NCBI RefSeq assembly: GCF_932294415.1 | Contig: NC_065543.1 | Coordinates: 28,973,530 to 29,037,529, forward strand | Source: Quercus robur | Taxonomy: Eukaryota; Streptophyta; Magnoliopsida; Fagales; Fagaceae | Direction: 5' to 3' | DNA: 64,000 bases | In this document: one piece after another, positions 1-10,671 of the stretch | Layout: each line of letters begins with the position of its first letter | Numbering within the stretch: the stretch's first letter is position 1 | The notes under the pieces: model-generated | Seen by the model: the letters and a program-made list of their open reading frames with translations, nothing else | The model's database searches: none | What the model was told of the DNA's origin: nothing | Made by a program: the position numbers and the translations under genes

Positions 1-680
1 AATTTTTTTGATAGTAAGGTGCATATTGCAAATTCACCTTACATGCATACTGCTAAGTTGGATATTTTCTAGTTTTAACATGTTAATTTGCAATATGCGT
101 CAATTAACATGTATAGTTTTAATTGGCGCTCTGTATATTTCAATGAAAAACATTTTTTTACTTTCTATTAAAAGGAAAAATATTTTCTAGAAAATAGAAA
201 TTTGTTATAAAAAAAAGTGCCACGTGCACAACATTTTCACAGTACTTTCACAATAAATTTTAAGTAGCAAGTTGTTGTGGGTTTTTAACTTGAATCCACC
301 ACTGAAATTATTTTCTTACTCATCAGTAATAATTTAACATCTAAGATTTGTTGTGAAAATATTATGGACGTATCTTTTCTCTTAAAAAAAATAATTTTTG
401 AACGCTGTCACATTCTTTGTGTTTGTGACCCTAAAATTGAGTCAAAAAATCAATTTATTTCATCTAGCTCACATAAAAAATTTCTTGTAATTTCAAATAA
501 TGATATGAAGAAAAGCCTTAATTTACAGAAACAAAGCGTAAATGGAAAATCTTTTCTGTTGTTTGGATCATTTAGAAACCTTAAATTGGAAAATCAACCC
601 CTAATTTGAAATTTACACACAAAAAAAAAAGTGGAATAGTGATTGATATAGGGAAAAAAAGGTCATGCAGCAAAAATTTA
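1..680. other. AT-rich intergenic sequence
   Basis: No gene, repeat boundary or RNA gene is recognisable here. Short open frames exist but have no domain, no codon-like composition and no homology that I recognise. Confidence 0.6.
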
Positions 681-892
681 GGGTGCGTTTGAATATCGCT
701 TATTTTACTAAAAACTGAAAACCGAAAATTGAAAACAATAAAAAAATAATTTATGGTTACTGTTCACACTAAAAAACACTATTCATTTACCTATTTGCAT
801 TGTTCATGTCCCATAAATAGTGCACCAAGCACTGGTCCAAAAAAAAAAAAAAAAAAAAAGGCTGAAACGCTAGACGTGATCCAAACGGGTAC
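681..892. mobile_element. MITE-like element, CGTTTG-type inverted ends
   Basis: The left end reads gtgcgtttgaatatcgc and the right end, reverse-complemented, reads acccgtttggatcacg, so the termini are imperfect inverted repeats sharing CGTTTGxAT. The interior has the repeated ctgaaaac and gttcac/cactattca words seen again at 9207-9534 and 27310-28556, so this is one copy of a dispersed non-autonomous DNA transposon family. There is no coding capacity. The superfamily is not settled because no clear target duplication is seen. Confidence 0.6.
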
Positions 893-2198
893 TTAATATA
901 GTTTATCAACGACAGTCAACAAGAAGTCTATGGAGAGAGAGAGAGATTTCCATTAAGAAATTTGTTTTTTCCTTTGTTAAATATATAACATTTCATAAAA
1001 TGTTACAGTTTTTTTTTTTTTTTTTTTTTTTAACTTTTTTAATTTTTAAATGATTTTTCCACCATTAGGCTTATTTTTTGTTGATTACAGAAAATGCTTT
1101 CCAGATATGGACCTGAATTTTTTGCCAAACAAAAAAAAAATATAACCTGTAAAAAACATTTATCAGAGAGAACATTTTTTGGGACCAAAACGAAACACAA
1201 TAACACATACCAAATAAAGCACAAACCAAATATCACAATTGGCCCTAGCTGCTGGAATCTTAAGCACCAATATATATATTTTGCCTGCATTAATCAAATA
1301 AGATAGTCAGAGATTTGAAGCTAACTTGTAATATATCAAACTCGCTCGTTACCAACAATGCTAACTACCATTGATCTACCGACCAAATTTATTCAGAATC
1401 CAATTATCCTCAACTCCGGCTTGTTTGTTTAACTAGAAAAGTCAGAATTTGGTTTGTTTGTTCCAATCATTTAGTTGTTCTAAATAAAGATTCTTCATTC
1501 ACAAGCAAATTTAATATTTCTCAGTCAGTTACACCCACCGTTTTTGTCATGGTCACTGTTTGATTATTTGACCCTTTACAGGAGATCAAACAACTTCGAG
1601 AATAAAGAAGAAAAACTACTAGTTACTCTAACATCATGAGAACAAAAAAAAAAAAAAAAAAGGATAAATAAAAATCCAGTTCATGGCTATAAATGGCAAA
1701 CTCATGATGACAAAAGATCTTTTAACAGTTAATATGCATTCTTACGTTTAAGACTTCACACGCATGAGTACGATTAGTTAGTTGGGACTAATCCCGCTAA
1801 TATATATATATATACTAATCCCTCTAATATATATATATATATATATATGGGCGAAATATTAACAAATGCCCTAAGTGCATTGGTTTAAGAAGTATTTTTA
1901 TAAACTTTTTATGGGAAAAGAAAATAATAATTAATTTTTTTGACGGCTTTTTATATTTCCTTTAAAAGTAATATCAAAATTTTCTTAAAATGGTTTATTA
2001 ACAATTGCCCTAAGAGCACCTATTAATATGACTATATATATATAAAAGAAAAAGAAAAAAGGAGTCTGAGATTCTAGAAGAAATAGTATCAATACTTTTA
2101 GAGGGAGGCCTCGTGGCACTTGTTGCAAAAGTAAGAGAATAGAAAATAGGGAAGGAGTCGAAAAGTAAGTGGATAAAAAGATTTAGTTTTCTCTCCAT
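893..2198. other. Intergenic with homopolymers and (AT)n
   Basis: Contains a T tract near 1010-1030, A tracts, and AT microsatellites near 1801-1848. Two similar segments near 1850-1890 and 1995-2025 share an 'acaa-tgccctaag-gca' core and may bound a small degenerate MITE. No gene is supported. Confidence 0.5.
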
Positions 2199-2911
2199 GT
2201 ATTTGGTTGAGGCCTTGAGGGAGTAGAAAAGTCGAGAAATGGAAAACTCTTTTATTTGGTTAAGTAAAAAAGTGAGAGGATAGAAAATGTAGTTTGTATA
2301 AATTTACTCTCATTTTTCAAGTACATAAAAACAAATTTTTAATAGTTTATAAAATTGATTTTTTTTAATTACTACAAACTTACAAATTAACACAACTAAT
2401 AAAACATCTAAGGAAAAAAAAAAAGGTTGCGCTTGATATGAAAAAAAAAGAAAAGAAAGAAAGAATAAGAGCCAACCATGAACCAACATGTGCACTATAC
2501 CTAGGAAAAGGGAAAACAAGAAGAAAGGAGAAAAATAACAACAACCAAAAAAAAAAAATGAAAGAAAGAGATAGTAGCAAGAGTAAAATTTCTATAAATA
2601 AAATAAAAAATAAATAAAAGAGAAAGCATTCCCTCCCCCACTTTAATAAATAAAGGTGAGGGTAGAAGGATAATTTTACATCAAACTCATTCCCTCCCCA
2701 CTTTTCTCTCTAGTTTTCTCCCCAAATTGGAAAGAAAGCATTTTCCTCTTAAATGGTGGGTTGGAGGAGAAAACTCCACCACACCCATTTTCTTTCTAGT
2801 TTTCTCCCCAAATTAGGAAGAAAACATTTTCCTCTTAAATGGTGGACTTGAGGAGAAAACTCTACCACACTCATTTTCTGCCTCCACCTTCCTCCACAAC
2901 CAAACAGACCC
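2199..2911. mobile_element. TIR element remnant with 86-bp internal duplication
   Basis: The right end reads ccaaacagaccc followed by TAA, matching the reverse complement of a GGGTCTGTTTGG terminus also seen at 37891. The left end is degraded. Inside, a segment beginning tagttttctccccaaatt at 2711 recurs at 2797, giving two tandem copies with an 86-bp period. The interior is purine-rich with no coding sequence. It is probably a non-autonomous PIF/Harbinger-type element, judged from the TAA next to the terminus. Confidence 0.45.
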
Positions 2912-3239
2912 TAAAGAACACAATTTTCATTAAAGATTCATGGAAAGCTTTCTCATTAGGTGGCTAGTAAATCTTTTATTTAGCACATGATCAAACCCTC
3001 AATTTCCAAACCCCAAAAACCATGTCAAAACTTTGCTTGATTCATCCAAAATACAAACCTTTAGTGTTAGGATCAACCATCCAACCCTGAAACCAATCAT
3101 CAAGCCCTATACAAGCAAGTAGACTTTTTCAAATTTTGATTGTATGATGTCAAATTACTCAAAACGATTTTTATCTTTTGATGATATGCGTTAAATTAGG
3201 ATCAAGCATACTAGTTTTTTAAATTTTAAGTTCAAATGT

Positions 3240-3344
3240 GTGTGAAGCTCCCTCTTAGAGACTTGAACCCCGGCCCTTATCTCTTACACCTCACAAGCAC
3301 TTATACTTGTGGAGTGACCATTGCACCGAGGATATGCGGTGACT
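3240..3344 (-). mobile_element. SINE with 17-bp target duplication
   Basis: Read on the minus strand, this tRNA-derived SINE has an A-box-like segment (ggtgcaatggtcac) and a good B box (ggttcaagtctc). It is flanked by a perfect 17-bp direct repeat, attttaagttcaaatgt, at 3223-3239 and 3345-3361, the signature of target-primed insertion. A related copy lies at 52281-52412 on the plus strand. There is no long poly-A; the tail is short. Confidence 0.8.
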
Positions 3345-3361
3345 ATTTTAAGTTCAAATGT

Positions 3362-4188
3362 TAATATGCTATTCATATGCCCAAAAACTCTATTTTCAAA
3401 ACCCTTAACTCAATGCTTGATTTTATTTTCTGTGAATGACATGCTAAATTTTTTTAATGACATTTTTGGATAATTTGATTGCATGACATGATGTTGGCCA
3501 CATATTCTAGGAGACTGATTGCAACGGATGGGGTGAGTGCCTAACACTTTCTCACTTCGTAACTTAGCCTCTAATCTTGGATCAATGGTTAGATTAGTCT
3601 TATCCAAATGTAATTTTCACAACTTTTGGAATATAATTACTAATAGCTTCAAGTCAGCTATTTTGTTTAGATTGTATCTAGGATCAAAACCATATAATGT
3701 TCCCTATTATATTCATTGAGATGTAAATTAAAATTTTCAATCAATAAAAAGAAAAAATTATCGTTGTGGTGTTCTTAATTTTTTCATTAATTAAAATAAG
3801 TGGAAAATCTAATGTACAACCCTCAATTTAGTAGCTCAAATATCATTAGTCGAACATATATTTTGAGAGGCAATAAACATAACTTCACCTATTCACTTAG
3901 GCCTAATTCAATAAAACTAAGGTCACAGTCTCTCACACTATGATAGAGAGTTTAGTTGAACGAAAGTTTTTTAAGTAAAATGTGGCAATTGCTTTTCCTA
4001 TTTGAATTTTCTAGAGGACTAGGCCCCCACAATTTTCCCATGCATTGAAGAGATTCTTCTTTGATTTTTTACTTCGTTACCAATCTTGTTTCTTCCTTTT
4101 ACTGCTTTCACATTTAATACTTTTAGATTTGGTATTGAAATATGCAATTGAACTGTTTATCTATGTGGATTGTTTTATAACTGGTATG
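3362..4188. other. Intergenic, no recognisable feature
   Basis: AT-rich sequence. I see no coding segment, RNA gene or transposon terminus. Confidence 0.5.
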
Positions 4189-4193
4189 GTTGA

Positions 4194-4792
4194 TGTAAGA
4201 ACCAAGTGCAAGACTTATGGACCTTAGGTCACTTGGGCTCACAATTTATTTGTAGTGGGCTTAAGTATTTCCTACAATGGGTCGTTCTCGGCAGAGAGAC
4301 TCAAAGTAACACCCAGTTGGTACCCTCTCCTTGACTGTTTTCTCTCAATTTTTCTGAACCCCTTCTTCTCCCAACTTTCTTCTATTTATAGCCAAGGTTA
4401 GTGGGGAGATTATGATTACAGTCACCGTTAGTGCTACTGAAGGTCCAGTATTATCTGGTTAAAGTGGTTGTTTAGGTGAAAGGGCGGTGCAGCATTTATG
4501 ATCTTGGAACTTGGTTCCATTTTGACCGATTATGTTCGGCAACTCACGTTCCCGTGCATATCATGACTTTCCCGGATATGACTCATACGCTCTACCGGGA
4601 AAGATTAACCGGTCAACTCTGGGAACTCAATACCCAAAACTTGTTTTTACTCTAAGGCAGTTTCAAGAAGGGCATAAGGTAACTGGAACTTTCTGCTGGG
4701 CTTGCGCCCAAGGCCGGTATGGGCTTGGGCCCGGGGCCTAGATGGGTCTGGGCCCAAGGCCAGTATGGGCTTTGGAATCTCGGTGCCGTACA
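4194..4792 (+). mobile_element. Solo LTR, 599 bp, with 5-bp target duplication
   Basis: The element starts TGTAAG and ends CCGTACA (canonical TG...CA) and is flanked by GTTGA on both sides (4189-4193 and 4793-4797). No internal retrotransposon region is attached, so this is a solo LTR left by LTR-LTR recombination. A TATA-like TATTTATA at 4383-4390 suggests the promoter faces the plus strand. The 3' part is rich in gggctt/gcccaa words. Confidence 0.8.
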
Positions 4793-4797
4793 GTTGA

Positions 4798-6180
4798 TTT
4801 ATAAATTTGTATTATAAAAGACAGTGACACCATTAATCAAGACGTTACATGTTTCATCAGGAAGGTGACAATAGCTAGAGATTTTTTGTAAAATCATGAA
4901 TTAAAAGGTTGAATTTGCATAATAGATGTTAACATAAGTAAGCTAGATGGTACAGAATATTTTGAAAGCTGGCAAACTAGAAATGGACAATGACCTGATA
5001 CCTAGCAAAGATTTTACAATGTAATGCTTCCTGTAAGATATTCCTTTCATATCTGACACATGTATATGCATGGACATATATATATATATATATATATATG
5101 CTTCTTTTTACTCTCAAGAGTCTCTCTAGTTAGGTTATGTTAGGTGTTGGCGCGATCCGCCGTCTCTATACGATCATAGACGAGTCGCCTTTCACCCCTG
5201 ACAGGTCTAGTTAGGTTAATATATTATGTTAGGTGGCCATCTCAATAGAATAAAATGAAAGAAGTTGCTTGTTACCATATCCAATAATTAGTTTGGTGTT
5301 GTCGTTTGTGAGAGCTCTGTTACATTTTCCAAACTGTTGCTCCATGCCTCGCCATGTGCTCACCTTAATAAAATTCTAAAAAATTAACGAAAACAAACAT
5401 TAAACAAACAAATTGGAATCTAAGTACATCTATGCATTAGCATTTCAAACCACTGAAATCAGGTAGGAAGATTCAGCCAAAAAAGAAATAAGTCAAGTAG
5501 GGAGACAAGTGACAGGTGGTTTATTTTTCTTGCCATTTGAAGTTCTCTTTAGTTAATAGGGCAGGAAATTGACAATAATAAAAAATAAAAATTTATACCA
5601 TTCGTATAGAGGCATGAAGTTTGTATGCTTTCTAAGTCAATAAGTAGCATACGATATATTAAGAGTTTTGTAACTTATGCTAATAACTTAATCTCCATTA
5701 TTAAAAGAATTAGTATTTGAATCTCTCTCCTACCAATTATAACTATTGAATTATCCTAAAATAAAAATAATGACATGCGAAACTAAATCCCCATTATTTC
5801 ATTTGAAATATCAAGAGTTTATTTTATAGTTAAAATTTAGTAATTTCTAAGATGTGACCATATATAGTGTTACGTTGTTATTTAAAAGTGACAATAAGCT
5901 TGAAATGAAATCATTTCAAATGGAAAAGATCTTAATACATGACACACATTCTCAGTTAACTTCGTTTCTACCTTGTGTTGCATGAAAATTCATGCACCTA
6001 CCTACCTGACTTTTTGTACGAGCACTTTGATCTCCTAAAATATTAACAGATAACAGTGGCCCATATCTCTCATTCACTCTCTCTCCTCCCCTCAACCACC
6101 ATCTACCATCTTTCATGCATAAATCCATTCATTATCAAAGAGAATACACTATCAACCTCAATGCCTCATCTTCCTAACAT
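4798..6180. other. Intergenic upstream of the PADRE gene
   Basis: AT-rich sequence with an (AT)n microsatellite at about 5079-5099 and a small GC-rich insertion at 5138-5205 (listed separately). The last few hundred bases are presumably promoter for the gene at 6254, but no convincing TATA box is seen; cataaat near 6118 is a weak candidate. Confidence 0.5.
5138..5205. other. 68-bp GC-rich insertion flanked by 13-bp direct repeat
   Basis: The flanks carry the same 13 bases, tctagttaggtta, at 5125-5137 and 5206-5218. Between them sits a 68-bp block much richer in GC than its surroundings, with a short potential hairpin (GTCTCTAT ... ATAGAC). It looks like a small insertion with a target duplication or a filler repair event. 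Its source is unknown. Confidence 0.5.
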
Positions 6181-6220
6181 TGACTCTGTAGAGAAACTTA
6201 GATAACCATTTCTCTAAAGA

Positions 6221-6240
6221 CTCTCTCTCTCTCTCTCTCT
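6221..6240. repeat. (CT)10 microsatellite in the 5' UTR
   Basis: A pure CT run of ten units ends 13 bases before the start codon of the PADRE gene. Pyrimidine-rich leaders of this type are common in plant 5' UTRs. Confidence 0.85.
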
Positions 6241-6253
6241 CAAACACACACTC

Positions 6254-6736
6254 ATGGGGAATGTGACATCTTGTGCTCCTTCCATAATCTCAAGTGGGGT
6301 AGTGAAGGTCTTATTCAGTGATGGAAGATTGCGAGTCTACACAAGGCCAGTAAAGGTAGCAGAACTCATTCTAGAGAACCCAGGTCAATTTGTCTGTGAA
6401 TCAAGCAGCCTCAAAGTTGGGCATCGGATTCAAGGACTTTTAGCTGATGAGGAGCTAGAGCTGCGCCAATTCTACTTTCTCCTTCCCATGGAGTTGCTCT
6501 ACTCAGTACTAACATTTGAGGAAATGAGCTCTCTCTCTTACAAGGCTTCCAAGGCTCTGAAGCATATAAGTTTTAACAACTTGGCGAAGATCTTCCCAGT
6601 CCTAAGTGAGTTTTGCATGTTTCCTTCTGAATCCAAAACAATAAATACTCCAACATGTCATCAGCAGGAACCACTACAGAGGTACTCAAAGCAGAGATCA
6701 TGGAAGCCTGCGTTAGAGACTATTATTGAAAGTTGA
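6254..6736 (+). CDS. PADRE (DUF4228) domain protein
   Basis: This single-exon frame encodes 160 residues. The N-terminus MGNVTSC has a glycine at position 2, typical of N-myristoylated members. Residues about 15-95 carry the PADRE/DUF4228 pattern: VKVLFSDGRLRVYTRPVKV, then ELILENPGQFVCESSSLKVG, then a RQFYFLLPMELLYSVLT block. The C-terminal 60 residues are low in hydrophobics and probably disordered, as is usual for the family. Known members are small plant proteins induced by pathogens and abiotic stress; the biochemical role is undefined. The length fits the family. The ATG follows a (CT)n leader and is the first in frame. An AATAAA-like signal (gtaataaag) lies about 100 bases past the stop. 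Codons are open throughout, so I regard it as a functional gene. Confidence 0.9.
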   Translation: MGNVTSCAPSIISSGVVKVLFSDGRLRVYTRPVKVAELILENPGQFVCESSSLKVGHRIQGLLADEELELRQFYFLLPMELLYSVLTFEEMSSLSYKASKALKHISFNNLAKIFPVLSEFCMFPSESKTINTPTCHQQEPLQRYSKQRSWKPALETIIES

Positions 6737-7312
6737 AATACCATGTAGAAAAATGAGATATAGCAGTATTTTGTCTCTATTTCTTCTCTTCAATTCTTTT
6801 TTATTTTTGGTGTTAATTTTTGAGATTACCAGTAATAAAGTTAAAAAGGTAAAGTGATTAAATTTATGAGCAATGTTACATAGTTACATAAAAGTTTTCA
6901 CAACAAATTTCATACATGTTAAGTAAACAGGTTCTTATTGATTCTCATATATGCCTACTATTGTTTTGTAATTCACCATATAAAATTTGTTGTCAATTTT
7001 TGTGTGTTCTGTAGACTTACTATAAATTTACAGGTCTAGGTCCTTTGTTCATATATATTCCACTTTGATATTCAGATCTCATACTGATCTGTGGCTACCA
7101 TTATGACCTGGCAACTCAAGTAGATTCAAAAGAAGAGTAAAATGAAAATTATAATGTAATTCATGATTCATGATCAAAATGGGTCCACTGCCCGTATAAC
7201 ACTAAAGTTCAGCGACTTACAAATGCAAATATGGTAAAACCTCACAAACTTTTCATAAACATCATTTTTTGTTAGAAACTTAGAATGATGGTTACACTGT
7301 TAAATTCGTCGT

Positions 7313-7351
<39 letters not shown>

Positions 7352-7469
7352 AGCTTAAAATATTAGGATAATCAATAATTTATCATTATATCAAAATAAG
7401 AAAGGGTAGAATTATGATTAAATGATTATATTCACCTAAAAGTTTTATCTTTTTGGACAAACAATATTT
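6737..7469. other. 3' flank of PADRE gene, T tract
   Basis: Contains the presumed 3' UTR of the upstream gene, AT-rich intergenic sequence, and a T tract of roughly 30 bases at about 7314-7347. No further gene is supported. Confidence 0.5.
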
Positions 7470-7870
7470 TATCATTTTTTCTTTTTCATAAGAATGAAAT
7501 TTTTATTAAAACCCTGAGAAAATTACAGATTGCTACACAGACTAAAGGTCTGCACAAACCTGGGAAAAAAAAAATCAAAACACAGAAGCAACTAAATTTG
7601 GCTACCTCACAACAGCATCCCAAATTACAACGAAGAATGATATTGATATGAGATTCAGGATAAGGACCACTGCCCTCAATCCTTGCTTTCACTTCTCCTT
7701 TAATAGTTAGTAGCCAAAGATCCTTCCTTCAGAGGGAACAGAAACCATGATCCTCTGTTTCCAAATGCTATATACAACAGCACCCAAATTCAATTTGCAA
7801 ACCACAGAGCACAGACTCTTTCCATTCCAACTTTCCAAGTGTTGCTACCCCACGCAAAAAATAAAAAATA
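7470..7870 (-). mobile_element. LINE 3' fragment (ORF2 C-terminus)
   Basis: On the minus strand, stop-containing frames give NLGAVVYSIWKQR and, after an interruption, KARIEG, which resemble the region downstream of the zinc-binding RT segment in plant L1-type LINE ORF2. The segment ends at lower coordinates in an AATAAAAATTTCATTC tail-like sequence. Only a few hundred bases of the element remain. The assignment rests on short motif recall. Confidence 0.5.
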
Positions 7871-8640
7871 AGGAGACATAATTCTTGGATATGTTCAAAA
7901 TTTTCTAAACCCATGTTTTAGAACTTAAAAGCCCAACTACGTGTTTAACAAAAAGCCCATACCCATGACATTTTTTTTTTTTTGGTGGTGAGAATCAAGT
8001 CATCAACGACAACCATGACAAAATTAGGTCAGCCAGCAAGTGGAGACCTATCTGAAACAAATCCGCGATCCCCTAATATCATTTATTTCCTTTCCTATGA
8101 AATGACCTTGGCAACCCCAGTATCAAAGGGATGGAATCCCTCAAATTTCCTCTTCTGTCGGAAAAATCTCATCAAGAAAATTTTCAAGAGATTTGATATA
8201 TACAGATTTTTCAAAAATTTCAAACGTTGAGAAAAGTACCCTTTCAATTGGGGATTTTTTTTTCCCCAATGGAGAGCATATCATGAATCAAGCCGGTCAA
8301 TTGTGTAGGTCTAAGCTACTTTCCTGCAGCTTGTATCTAGTGTCTAGTTCCACTATATAAGTTAGAATACCAAACATGTCCAAAGTTGGATAAGTGTCCA
8401 TATCTCAACGTTTCTAGTAGAACTAGACACTAAACACAAGCTCTTCCCCTTTTATACTATATGTATTTTCTATCAACGATAAGTTTCAAACAATCAAATA
8501 AAGTAGAACTATGATATTTCCCCTCTCTCCCTATCTTATATCTTAAAATTTTTGTTTCAGCATCTTGTGACAAGTTTGAAATTCTATTTGTGAGTGCACA
8601 CTAACAAAGTTGCCTTTGTATCTTGGAGAGCAACGGCCTA
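7871..8640. other. Intergenic, no recognisable feature
   Basis: AT-rich with an open frame at 7982-8230 that has no recognisable domain. Nothing supports a gene. Confidence 0.45.
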
Positions 8641-8660
8641 AGTCATCTACATCAAAAGAA

Positions 8661-9083
8661 TTTCCTAATGGGGGTAAAATCGCTTCTTAAAAATAGTAGA
8701 TTTAGTTTCATGCCTCAACTCAAAAAATTGATAAGTTCTTACTTCTCTAAATTTTGAAATTTATTTACTTTATTGTAATATCTCTTTGTTTGCATTTACT
8801 AACTTTGTTAATTAATTTGAGCAATCTTCATACAATATCTTGAAGACTTTATTAATTAATTTGAGCAATCTTCATACAGTATCTTGAATGCCCCCCAATT
8901 GTTGAATAAAGTAATTGATTTTGCTCAAATTAATTAACAAAATCAGTTAGTGAATCCAATAGATATTTCAGTATAGTAGATAAATTCAGAATTTAGAGAA
9001 GTATGAACATATCAAGTTGTTGCGTTGAAGTACGAAATTGAATTTGTTGTCCTTAGAGAAGCAATTTTGCCCCCACTAGGAAT
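8661..9083. repeat. Imperfect inverted repeat with about 170-bp arms
   Basis: The left arm (about 8661-8830, beginning attcctaatgggggtaaaat) matches the reverse complement of the right arm (about 8918-9083, ending attttgcccccactaggaat) along most of its length. Shared blocks include cttacttctctaaatt, aaatatct and gttaattaatttgagca. The centre has a direct duplication of a segment around ttgagcaatcttcatac (8818 and 8861). It looks like a degenerate fold-back element; no target duplication was identified. Confidence 0.6.
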
Positions 9084-9206
9084 ACAACACTGTAAAATGT
9101 AAAATGAATGTGATATTGCAACAATTTTCAAAATAGAACTGCTACTATAGCTTTTTTCTGGAAACAAAATCAATGTAAAATGAATGTGATAACCTTTTTC
9201 GGTACG

Positions 9207-9534
9207 TAGTGTGCGTTTGTGAAGCGCGTTTGCGTTTCCCAAACGCACATTTTGCGTTTTCAACCTTTTTTTTTTTTTTCGTGCGTTTCAGGCCAATTTT
9301 TTACTGTTCATTCACTGTTGCGGCTGCTGTTCATAAATAGTAGCCGTAATATTTGACTTTTCCTGTGAACAGTGCATGGTGTGCACTGTTCACGGACCCA
9401 CAAAATTTATTTTCAGTTACTTTTTTATTAACAATGGGTCCCACGATACTATTCACACATTTAAAAATTATTTTGCTACAGTATTTTTCAGTTTTCAGTT
9501 TCAGTTTTTAGCTTTCAGCTGTATCCAAACGGAC
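9207..9534. mobile_element. MITE-like element, CGTTTG-type inverted ends
   Basis: The left end is gtgcgtttgtgaagcgcg and the right end is gctgtatccaaacgga, whose reverse complement again starts CCGTTTGGATAC. The interior shares gggtcccacgatactattcacacattta, in pieces, with 28458-28500. A partly conserved 8-mer (gtacgtag / actcgtag) flanks it, which would fit a decayed hAT-style duplication, but this is weak. Confidence 0.6.
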
Positions 9535-9780
9535 TCGTAGTTACATAACCGCTGAGATACGGGAGATAGTGCAGTAGTTTCTTAAATCGTTGTTGTTAAA
9601 GCCCATTCTTGGCTCTAACCCTATGCTGGAAATGCGTCTTCTGAGTTTTGTGCTCACACCTTGTATGCCCAGGAAAATGTTGGTGGATGTGGGGAAGTGT
9701 TTGTGTGTATGGGTTGCCACTAATTATTGAATTTTACACTGTCTTGTCACTTATCCGGCTATCTGTATCTTGGTTCTAAT

Positions 9781-9788
9781 AACAATCT

Positions 9789-9832
<44 letters not shown>
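9781..9832. repeat. (AT)n then (TG)n microsatellite
   Basis: A run of TA/AT dinucleotides passes directly into a run of TG dinucleotides near 9809. The junction coincides with the probable left end of the solo LTR at 9809-10489. Confidence 0.85.
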
Positions 9833-9834
<2 letters not shown>

Positions 9835-10489
9835 GGGGTGGGGGGTAACAGACTAGGGAGCCCATATCAATATACACGTTGGGCCAGGAACCCAGTCCAA
9901 GGAAGAACCCCTCCTCGGCCATAGGAAGAATCCCTCCTCGGCCAGGTATGGCCGAGGACAAAGGGATTGGCCTATCACTGAGAGTGGCACTCCGGGTCAC
10001 TCTATGGAACAGGAAAAGTACTAAAACAGAAAAGGACAATTGAGAGAATAGAAATATCTAAGGGAAAAGCTGCCATTATTACAGTCAGTGCCTTGTACCT
10101 GACATAGCCATGCTTTTCTGCCATTATAACCACTCCGAACAACTTGGAGGAAGGGCTGATGGGACAAGTATCAACACTAAGAACACAATTCAAGAGGAAG
10201 GAAACTACTATAAAAGAGGGTAAAGGGAGGCAGTAAATGGGGGGGGGGGGGGGGCTGAAACCCCTATTGCTCAAGAGGCACCAGAAAAAGCTCCTCGGAC
10301 CGTGCCGAGGACCAACCCTCTTTGATAAACTCAGTTCATCCTTGCTTGATCGTGATAAACACCATGTTAACTGTTGTCCATGCACTAAAGCCTAACTCTT
10401 CGACCCATTCTTTACAAATTTATTGTACCGGGCTCACTAATCTAAGATCCCATACATCTTGGGCTTGGGCTGAAAAACGTGACCCTACA
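9809..10489 (+). mobile_element. Probable solo LTR, 681 bp
   Basis: The right end is clear: it finishes cgtgaccctaca before AT-rich flank. Taking the TG at 9809 as the left end gives matching ATATA on both sides (9804-9808 and 10490-10494), although both lie in AT repeats. A TATAAAAG box at 10209-10216 marks a plus-strand promoter, and a G14 run lies near 10239-10253. No internal region follows, so a solo LTR is inferred. The exact left boundary is uncertain because of the TG microsatellite. Confidence 0.6.
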
Positions 10490-10497
10490 ATATATAT

Positions 10498-10628
10498 ATG
10501 GATTTTGCTAATGTGTGCTCTCAGAAATTGAGAAAGTATTGACAGTTTTTTCAATTCTCGAGAAAATATTTCTAAAAATGGATGGTTTAATATGTACCCT
10601 AAGAGCACACATTAACTGAACCCTCTAT
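10498..10628. mobile_element. Small MITE with AATGTGTGCTCT inverted ends
   Basis: The left end gctaatgtgtgctctcag matches the reverse complement of the right end, ccctaagagcacacattaac, over a core of about 14 bases. The element is about 130 bp with no coding content. A similar gccctaagagcac core occurs near 2005-2018. Confidence 0.6.
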
Positions 10629-10671
10629 ATATATATATATATATATAAATGTATGCAGTCTTCTAGCCTAA

